From assembly GCA_002422345.1 (NCBI GenBank), contig DIUL01000059.1, positions 1 through 9,936 of the forward strand: DNA of 9,936 bases. The letters run 5' to 3'. The translations under genes and the position numbers were made by a program. The notes under the pieces were generated by a model that searched no databases, was not told the DNA's origin, and was given only the letters and a program-made list of their open reading frames with translations. The stretch is from Acetobacteraceae bacterium UBA6159 (GTDB taxonomy: Bacteria; Pseudomonadota; Alphaproteobacteria; Acetobacterales; Acetobacteraceae). Shown here piece after piece: positions 5,620-9,936 of the stretch (its first letter is position 1; the number at the start of each line of letters is the position of its first letter).

Positions 5620-6438
5620 ATGCCGCCTCTGGATAAATACTACGACTACAGCCAGTACGAGGGCCTGAAGGTCGAGAAGCAGGACAAGGTGATGACCATC
5701 ACCTTGAATGAGCCCGAGGCCATGAACGCCTTTTCAATGCCCATGCATTATTCGTTCAGCCGCATCTGGGAAGACGTGCAGGACGACCCCGAGGTGAATG
5801 TCATCGTGCTGACCGGCGCCGGACGGGCGTTCTCGGCCGGTGGCAATGTGATCGCGATGCAGCAGAAGATCGACAACCCCGATCTGTGGGACGCGACCTC
5901 GGCGCCGGAAGCGAAGCGGATCATCTTCCGCATGCTGGAATGCGACAAGCCGATCATCGCGCGGGTGAATGGGCACGCGGTGGGCCTCGGCGCCACGGTC
6001 GCGCTGATGTGCGACATCATCATCGCCGCCGACACGGCGAAGATCGGCGACCCCCATGTGAGCGCGGGCCTGGTGGCGGGCGATGGCGGGGCGCTGATGT
6101 GGCCGCAACTGATCGGCTTCGCGCGGGCGAAGGAGTATCTGTTCACCGGCGACCTGATGACCGCGACCGAAGCCCACCGGATCGGCCTGATCAACCATGT
6201 CGTTTCGGCCGAGGAACTGGACGAAAAGGTCTACACGCTGGCGAAACGCCTGGCGGCCGGGGCGATGAAGTCGATCCGCTGGACCAAGCAGGTGATGAAC
6301 ATCCCGCTGCGCCAGATCGCGCATTCGACGATGGACCTGTCGATCGCGCTGGAAACCCAGTCGAACCTGTCGAAGGATCACCAGGAAGCGGTGAGTGCCT
6401 TCAAGGCGAAGCGGAAGCCGAACTTCACCGGCGGCTGA
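5620..6438 (+). CDS. Crotonase-family protein (enoyl-CoA hydratase/isomerase) lacking both catalytic Glu
   Basis: This 272-aa cytoplasmic protein has the crotonase fold, which binds acyl-CoA and stabilises an enolate. The first oxyanion segment is AGRAFSAGGN (67-76), the second is NGHAVGLGATVALMCD (117-132), and the C-terminal trimerisation helices follow. Aligned to mitochondrial enoyl-CoA hydratase, the two acid/base glutamates (Glu144 and Glu164 there) become T126 (GLGAT) and H146 (GDPHV). The DPHV and GLVAGDGG (150-157) motifs look conserved rather than decayed; D144, H146 and D155 are candidate polar active-site residues. Hydratase activity is therefore uncertain; isomerase, decarboxylase or C-C hydrolase chemistry is equally possible for this fold. 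Start at 5620 follows AGGAG (5607-5611). It is the last gene of the three-gene operon and ends 42 nt from a convergent gene, with a palindrome between. Confidence 0.93.
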   Translation: MPPLDKYYDYSQYEGLKVEKQDKVMTITLNEPEAMNAFSMPMHYSFSRIWEDVQDDPEVNVIVLTGAGRAFSAGGNVIAMQQKIDNPDLWDATSAPEAKRIIFRMLECDKPIIARVNGHAVGLGATVALMCDIIIAADTAKIGDPHVSAGLVAGDGGALMWPQLIGFARAKEYLFTGDLMTATEAHRIGLINHVVSAEELDEKVYTLAKRLAAGAMKSIRWTKQVMNIPLRQIAHSTMDLSIALETQSNLSKDHQEAVSAFKAKRKPNFTGG

Positions 6439-6447
6439 AAGCACGGT

Positions 6448-6470
6448 GGGTGGGGCAGGGCGCCCCACCC
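6448..6470. terminator. Perfect 9-bp palindrome between convergent genes
   Basis: GGGTGGGGC (6448-6456) and GCCCCACCC (6462-6470) pair perfectly around AGGGC. The element fills most of the 42-nt gap between the stops of the crotonase gene and the leftward hydrolase gene. Its position suits a bidirectional terminator, but neither side has a T-run, so it may work with Rho or as a 3'-end stabiliser. Confidence 0.6.
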
Positions 6471-6480
6471 GTCGCGTGGC

Positions 6481-7446
6481 TCAGAGCGCGGCCTGGAAGC
6501 TCATGGGAACCATCTGGAAGCCCGTGCCGTCCTTGGCGATGTGCCCGGTCGCCGGGAAGGCGGCGTGGTAGAAGGACACCTGCATCCGGTCGGTCGCGGC
6601 CATGTCCAGCATCTTCCGCCGCGACTTGATCGCTTCTTCCCCGTCCATGTCGAACACCGCGGTCCATTCCGGCTTGCGCGCGAACAGGACCGGGTTGTTG
6701 GTCGTGTCCGACATCACCAGCAGCTTGCCCGTGCCCGAGGCGACCGCGAAGGCCGTGTGCCCCGGCGTATGGCCATGCGCGTCGAGCGCGGTGATGCCCG
6801 TGATCGGCTCCTTCCCCCATTGGAATTGGGTGACGTCCTTGGCCTTGGGGCCGAAGACGCGGCGGACATTGGCGAAGGCCGGCTTCATGCCCTCGGGCGC
6901 GGCATTCATCTTGTCATCGCTCATCCAGAAGGCCCATTCGGTGGCGGGCACCATCAGTTCGGCCTTGGGGAAGACCTCGGTCCCGTCCTTCAGGCGCAGG
7001 CCGTTGATGTGGTCGCCGTGGAAATGGCTGATGATCACGGCGTCGACATTGGCCGGATCGAAGCCCGCGGCCTTGAAATTGGTCATCCAGGTGCCGGTCG
7101 TCGGCGCCCCGGTGTTGCCGTTGCCCGAGTCGATCAGCACCAGCTTCTGCCCGGTGTTCACGACCAGCGTCGTGAAGGGGATCGTCATCTTGTCGGTCGG
7201 CAGGAAGGCGGCGCCCAGCACGGCCTTCACGTCATCGAGGCTGGCGTTCTTGATGAACCCGTCGAGCGGACGGGAAGCGAAGCCGTCATTGATGGCCGTG
7301 ACCTCCAGGTCACCCACCTTGAAGCGGTAATAGGCCGGCGCCTGCTGGCCGGACAGGGCCTGGGCGGCCTGCGCGGCACGCCCCGCGAGCGGGGACAGGG
7401 CAACGGCTGCGGTACCGGCCAGGGCGGCGCGACGTGAGAGCTGCAT
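6481..7446 (-). CDS. Exported metallo-beta-lactamase-fold hydrolase
   Basis: This 321-aa protein has a twin-arginine-like leader (LSRRAALAGTAAVAL, residues 3-17) with likely cleavage after AQA near residue 30, so it probably acts in the periplasm. The mature part is a metallo-beta-lactamase fold with a full dinuclear metal set: H141, H143, D145 and H146 (SHFHGDH), H230 (GHTPGH), D247 (VMSDTTN), and a late histidine, H302 or H294. Length, leader and ligand spacing resemble methyl parathion hydrolase and related lactonase-like enzymes, which hydrolyse esters, lactones or organophosphates. Classical beta-lactamase activity is less likely. Substrate is unassigned. The ATG at 7446 has AAGGGAGA (minus strand, 7460-7453) 6 nt upstream. 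It is convergent with the crotonase and separated by 160 bp from the TetR-family gene upstream, so it probably has its own promoter. Confidence 0.92.
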   Translation of the reverse strand: MQLSRRAALAGTAAVALSPLAGRAAQAAQALSGQQAPAYYRFKVGDLEVTAINDGFASRPLDGFIKNASLDDVKAVLGAAFLPTDKMTIPFTTLVVNTGQKLVLIDSGNGNTGAPTTGTWMTNFKAAGFDPANVDAVIISHFHGDHINGLRLKDGTEVFPKAELMVPATEWAFWMSDDKMNAAPEGMKPAFANVRRVFGPKAKDVTQFQWGKEPITGITALDAHGHTPGHTAFAVASGTGKLLVMSDTTNNPVLFARKPEWTAVFDMDGEEAIKSRRKMLDMAATDRMQVSFYHAAFPATGHIAKDGTGFQMVPMSFQAAL

Positions 7447-7606
7447 GTGGAATCTCCCTTGGTTTTCTGGGTGCCCCGCGGCCGGACCGACGGGCGGAGG
7501 CTGGGTTCAGCGGATATCGGAGTCTGGGGATGGTTGGCCAAAAACGCCAGAGGTCAAAATCACGGACGCGTGACGAAGCCGGTTATTCCCGGCCGGCCCT
7601 TTCGGC
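7447..7606. promoter_or_regulatory. Upstream region of the hydrolase gene, 3' end of the TetR gene
   Basis: This 160-bp non-coding gap lies between the TetR-family stop and the hydrolase start, both leftward. A minus-strand TTGACC (7557-7552) could be a -35 box, but the hexamer 17 nt on, ACCATC, is a poor -10, so the promoter call is weak. TTGGCCAA (7534-7541) is an 8-bp perfect palindrome overlapping that spacer and could be an operator half. A small hairpin GCCGG/CCGGC with loop TTATTC lies near 7579-7594. Confidence 0.3.
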
Positions 7607-7618
7607 TCAGGCCGAAGG
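7599..7618. terminator. Hairpin over the TetR stop codon
   Basis: TTCGGC (7601-7606) and GCCGAA (7611-7616) pair around a TCAG loop that contains the TetR stop codon. One further C-G pair can form beyond a mismatched or wobble position. It could end the leftward sucCD-peroxidase-TetR transcript, but no T-run follows and the TetR stop lies in the loop, so this is a weak call. Confidence 0.3.
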
Positions 7619-8257
7619 CGCCCCGCCGGTCAGGCCCAGGCCCTGCAGGTACAGCAGCACCCCAGCCTCCAGCAGCTCGTCGGGCGACATCGGCAGCTTG
7701 CGGCGGGCAGGGTCGGGGCGGCCGAACAGCGACGCCACCCCATGGGCGAGCGACCAGACATGCAGCGCGACCATCAGCGACGGCGGGCGGCGGTTGGGCG
7801 GCAGGCGGGCGCACAGATGCTCCGCCGCCTCCCGCAGCGCGCCGAACGCACGGTCGCCGGCCACCTGCATCCCCGGAGAGGCATCGGGGGGCAGTCGGGA
7901 CTCGAACATCGCGGCATAGAAGGCCGGTTCCTCCCGCGCGAAGGTCAGGTAGGTCCGTCCCATCGCCTCGAAGGCGCGCACCGGGTCGGGCATGCCGCCG
8001 TTCCAGGTCCGGCGCAGGGCGACGTTGAGCCGGTCGAAGCCCCGCAGGGCGATTTCCGCGATCAGGTCCTCGGCCGAACGGAAATGGCGGTAGGGCGCGG
8101 CGGGGCTGACACCGGCGAGGCGGGCGGCTTCGGCGACGGTGAAGCCAGCGGTGCCCTTTTCCGCGATCAGGCGCAGGGCGGCCTCGACCAGCGCCTCGCG
8201 CAGGTTGCCGTGGTGATAGGCGCGGCGCTCGCCGCCGCCCGGGCGGGTCCAGCTCAT
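7607..8257 (-). CDS. TetR/AcrR-family transcriptional regulator
   Basis: This 216-aa cytoplasmic DNA-binding protein has an N-terminal TetR helix-turn-helix: YHHGNLREALVEAALRLIAEKG (14-35), then FTVAEAARLAGVSPAAPYRHFRSAEDL (39-65), which holds the recognition helix. The C-terminal ligand/dimerisation domain (about 70-205) includes YLTFAREEPAFYAAMFES (103-120). Members usually repress nearby genes until a small ligand binds. The start at 8257 is chosen because it begins just before the conserved region. The frame stays open to 8350, but that adds residues overlapping the peroxidase gene. No clear ribosome site is seen for either start. It lies 34 nt after the peroxidase stop on the same strand and is probably co-transcribed. 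Possible targets are the peroxidase operon itself or the hydrolase gene next door; neither is shown by the sequence. Confidence 0.93.
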   Translation of the reverse strand: MSWTRPGGGERRAYHHGNLREALVEAALRLIAEKGTAGFTVAEAARLAGVSPAAPYRHFRSAEDLIAEIALRGFDRLNVALRRTWNGGMPDPVRAFEAMGRTYLTFAREEPAFYAAMFESRLPPDASPGMQVAGDRAFGALREAAEHLCARLPPNRRPPSLMVALHVWSLAHGVASLFGRPDPARRKLPMSPDELLEAGVLLYLQGLGLTGGAPSA

Positions 8258-8291
8258 GGGGGCGGGTTTTACAGGGAATGCCGGGGGCGCG

Positions 8292-8834
8292 TCAGCCCTT
8301 GAGCGCGGCCTCGATGGCAACGCCCAGCTTGCCGGCACCGGGTTCGTCACCGGAGCCGTAGGTGCCGAGGATGCGGCCGTCGCGGCCGATCAGGACCTTG
8401 TTGAAGTTCCAGGCCGGTTCCCAGCCCTTCTGCTGCTTGACCCAGGCGTAGAACGGCGTGGCTTTCGGCCCGCGCACGGGGGAGATGGCGGTCAGCGGGA
8501 ACTCGATTCCGAAGCGGGTTTCGCAGAAGGTCTTGACCGTCGCGTTGTCGGCCGATTCCTGGTTGAAGTCGCCGGAGGGGACGCCGATCACGGTCAGGCC
8601 GGCGGCGGCCTTGGTGTCATGCAGTTTCTCCAGGGCTTCATACTGGTAGGTGTAGCCGCAGAAGCTCGCGGTGTTGGTCACCAGCAGGACGCGGCCCTTG
8701 TAGGCGGCCAGGTCGAGTTCGCCGCCGTCGATGGCGGGGAAGCGGAAATCCCAGGCGGTCTTGTCAGCGGCGTCGGCCATGGCGGGTGCTCCTGCCAGCA
8801 ATGTCACGAAAACGCGGCGCGTGATGCGTCCCAT
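8292..8834 (-). CDS. Glutathione peroxidase-family protein with Tat-like leader
   Basis: This 180-aa protein is a Cys-type glutathione peroxidase homologue, a family that reduces hydrogen peroxide and organic hydroperoxides using glutathione or thioredoxin. The expected tetrad is present: peroxidatic C59 (NTASFCGYT), Q92 (DFNQE), W142 and N143 (AWNFNK). C104 is a possible resolving cysteine in the region where thioredoxin-dependent members carry one. The N-terminus (TRRVFVTLLAGAPAMADA, 5-22) looks like a twin-arginine leader, suggesting periplasmic location, unlike most bacterial members, which are cytosolic. Without the leader the length is typical. The ATG lies 3 nt after the sucD stop, with GAAGGG (minus strand, 8847-8842) 7 nt upstream inside the end of sucD. 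Translation is therefore probably coupled to sucD. Confidence 0.92.
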   Translation of the reverse strand: MGRITRRVFVTLLAGAPAMADAADKTAWDFRFPAIDGGELDLAAYKGRVLLVTNTASFCGYTYQYEALEKLHDTKAAAGLTVIGVPSGDFNQESADNATVKTFCETRFGIEFPLTAISPVRGPKATPFYAWVKQQKGWEPAWNFNKVLIGRDGRILGTYGSGDEPGAGKLGVAIEAALKG

Positions 8835-8837
8835 GGT

Positions 8838-9713
8838 TCAGCCCTTCAACGCGTCCAGCATGGTGCTGCCCAGGGCCGAGGGGTTGCGGGCGACATGCAC
8901 GCCGGCCGAACGCATGGCGTCCATCTTGGCCTCCGCCGTGTCGCGCCCGCCGCTGATGACGGCACCGGCATGGCCCATGCGGCGGCCGGGGGGGGCGGTC
9001 GCGCCGGCGATGAAGCAGACGGTCGGCTTCTTGACGGTTTCCCGCTTGATGAACTCGGCCGCCTCGATCTCGCTCTCCCCGCCAATCTCGCCGATCATGA
9101 CGATCTGCTTCGTCTCGGGATCGGCCAGCAGCATTTCGAGAATTTCGATAAAGTCGGTGCCCTTGACCGGGTCGCCGCCGATGCCGACGCAGCTGCTCTG
9201 GCCGAGGCCGACGGCGGTGGTCTGGGCGACCGCTTCATAGGTCAGGGTGCCGGAGCGGGAGACGATGCCGACGCTGCCGGGGCGGTGGATATGGCCGGGC
9301 ATGATGCCGATCTTGCAGGCGCCGGGGGTGATCACGCCCGGGCAGTTCGGCCCGATCAGGCGGGAGCGGGAGCCGGTGAGCGCCCGCTTGACCCGCACCA
9401 TGTCCAGCACGGGCACGCCGTCGGTGATGCAGACGATCAGGGGGATTTCAGCGTCGATCGCCTCCAGGATCGCATCCGCGGCGAAGGGCGGGGGGACATA
9501 GATGCCGGTCGCATCGACCCGCGTCGCTTGCGTCGCTTCCCACACCGTATCCCAGACCGGCAGATGCAGATGGGTGGAGCCGCCCTTGCCCGGCGTCACC
9601 CCGCCGACGACCTTGGTGCCGTAGGCGATCGCCTGCTCGGTGTGGAAGGTGCCCTGGGAGCCGGTGAAGCCCTGGGTGATGACGGTGGTGTTGGCGTCGA
9701 CCAGGATGGCCAT
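8838..9713 (-). CDS. sucD: Succinyl-CoA synthetase (ADP/GDP-forming) alpha subunit
   Basis: This 291-aa cytoplasmic subunit works with SucC to interconvert succinyl-CoA and succinate with substrate-level phosphorylation in the TCA cycle. The N-terminal Rossmann CoA-binding domain has TQGFTGSQGTFH (13-24) and the CoA site GPNCPGVITPG (121-131). The ligase domain carries the phosphorylated histidine H248 in RMGHAGAVISGG. IMPGHIHRPGSVGIVSRSG (137-155) is typical of SucD. Length matches the family. Malate-CoA ligase beta (MtkB) is the nearest alternative, but the local motifs fit SucD better. The ATG is 1 nt past the sucC stop, with GGGAGG (minus strand, 9728-9723) inside sucC, so sucC and sucD are co-translated. 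Confidence 0.97.
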   Translation of the reverse strand: MAILVDANTTVITQGFTGSQGTFHTEQAIAYGTKVVGGVTPGKGGSTHLHLPVWDTVWEATQATRVDATGIYVPPPFAADAILEAIDAEIPLIVCITDGVPVLDMVRVKRALTGSRSRLIGPNCPGVITPGACKIGIMPGHIHRPGSVGIVSRSGTLTYEAVAQTTAVGLGQSSCVGIGGDPVKGTDFIEILEMLLADPETKQIVMIGEIGGESEIEAAEFIKRETVKKPTVCFIAGATAPPGRRMGHAGAVISGGRDTAEAKMDAMRSAGVHVARNPSALGSTMLDALKG

Positions 9714-9714
9714 G

Positions 9715-9936
9715 TCAGGCTGCCTCCCGCACCGCTTTGACGATCTTCTCGGCCGCGTCGGAGAGGTTGTCGGCGGAGATGATCGGCAGGTTGGCTCGCG
9801 CCAGGATCTGCTTGCCGAGGGTGACGTTGGTGCCCTCCAGCCGGACCACCAGGGGGACGGACAACTGCACCTCCCGCGCAGCCGAGACGACGCCTTCCGC
9901 GATCACGTCGCAGCGCATGATGCCGCCGAAGATGTT
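9715..9936 (-). CDS. sucC: Succinyl-CoA synthetase beta subunit, C-terminal part
   Basis: Only the last 73 residues are in the window; the gene continues past the right edge. It starts with NIFGGIMRCDVIAEGV, the conserved region of SucC ligase domains, continues with VPLVVRLEGTN, and ends ADNLSDAAEKIVKAVREAA. SucC carries the ATP-grasp nucleotide site (not visible here) and shares the succinate/CoA active site with SucD. NIFGGIMRCD favours SucC over the malate-CoA ligase alpha subunit. The promoter of the operon lies outside the window. Confidence 0.95.
   Translation of the reverse strand, partial: NIFGGIMRCDVIAEGVVSAAREVQLSVPLVVRLEGTNVTLGKQILARANLPIISADNLSDAAEKIVKAVREAA

Noticed and set aside
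8258..8350. Longer TetR-family start at 8350
   Set aside because: The 31 extra residues are Pro/Arg/Ala-rich, overlap the end of the peroxidase gene, and precede the normal start of the DNA-binding domain.
8256..9740. 494-codon open frame on the plus strand across sucD and the peroxidase gene
   Set aside because: It is antisense to three well-recognised genes. Its product is a low-complexity Gly/Ala/Asp/Arg sequence with no domain, as expected for the reverse frame of GC-rich genes.
8838..9936. Malate-CoA ligase (mtkAB) instead of sucCD
   Set aside because: NIFGGIMRCD in the beta subunit and IMPGHIH in the alpha subunit match succinyl-CoA synthetase style. No serine-cycle gene is in the window.

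Overview
The window is GC-rich bacterial DNA, densely coded on both strands. SucC/SucD sequence style, short Shine-Dalgarno sites, Tat-like leaders and extragenic palindromes all suggest an alphaproteobacterium. Acetobacteraceae or another Rhodospirillales member is my best guess, but this is inferred from style, since no rRNA or other taxonomic marker is present. I see no rRNA, tRNA, CRISPR array, transposase, phage gene or origin.

Left half (1-6440): an acyl-CoA metabolism cluster built around a divergent promoter region at about 4347-4467. Leftward runs a carboxyltransferase (acyl-CoA carboxylase beta type, 530 aa). After a 218-bp gap full of palindromes comes a 788-aa class III CoA-transferase made of two fused CaiB/BaiF domains. 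Rightward runs a compact three-gene operon: a TauD/TfdA-type Fe(II)/2-oxoglutarate dioxygenase, a 96-aa protein of unknown function, and an enoyl-CoA hydratase/isomerase (crotonase) family protein that lacks both usual catalytic glutamates. Together these look like a catabolic route that oxidises an organic compound, loads it onto CoA, and carboxylates or hydrates/cleaves the thioester. The substrate cannot be read from the sequence, and no biotin carboxylase or biotin carrier partner lies in the window.

Middle (6441-7606): a perfect palindrome separates the crotonase from a convergent gene for an exported metallo-beta-lactamase-fold hydrolase with a complete metal-ligand set, resembling methyl parathion hydrolase/lactonase-type enzymes. 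A 160-bp non-coding gap follows.

Right part (7607-9936): a leftward run begins with the end of sucC, then sucD (succinyl-CoA synthetase), a glutathione peroxidase-family protein with a Tat-like leader whose ATG lies 3 nt after the sucD stop, and a TetR-family regulator. This links a TCA-cycle enzyme to a thiol peroxidase and a regulator.

The most interesting non-coding signal is a family of three 32-nt imperfect palindromes (109-140, 2581-2612, 2636-2667). All share one architecture (7-bp outer stem, 4-nt bulge, 5-bp inner stem, 4-nt loop), and their inner stems vary in a compensating way. They bracket the CoA-transferase gene; two form an inverted pair, and a 21-bp tandem repeat grows out of the last one. 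This looks like a REP/REPIN-type element family. I found no strong case for a wholly new defence or mobile system here.
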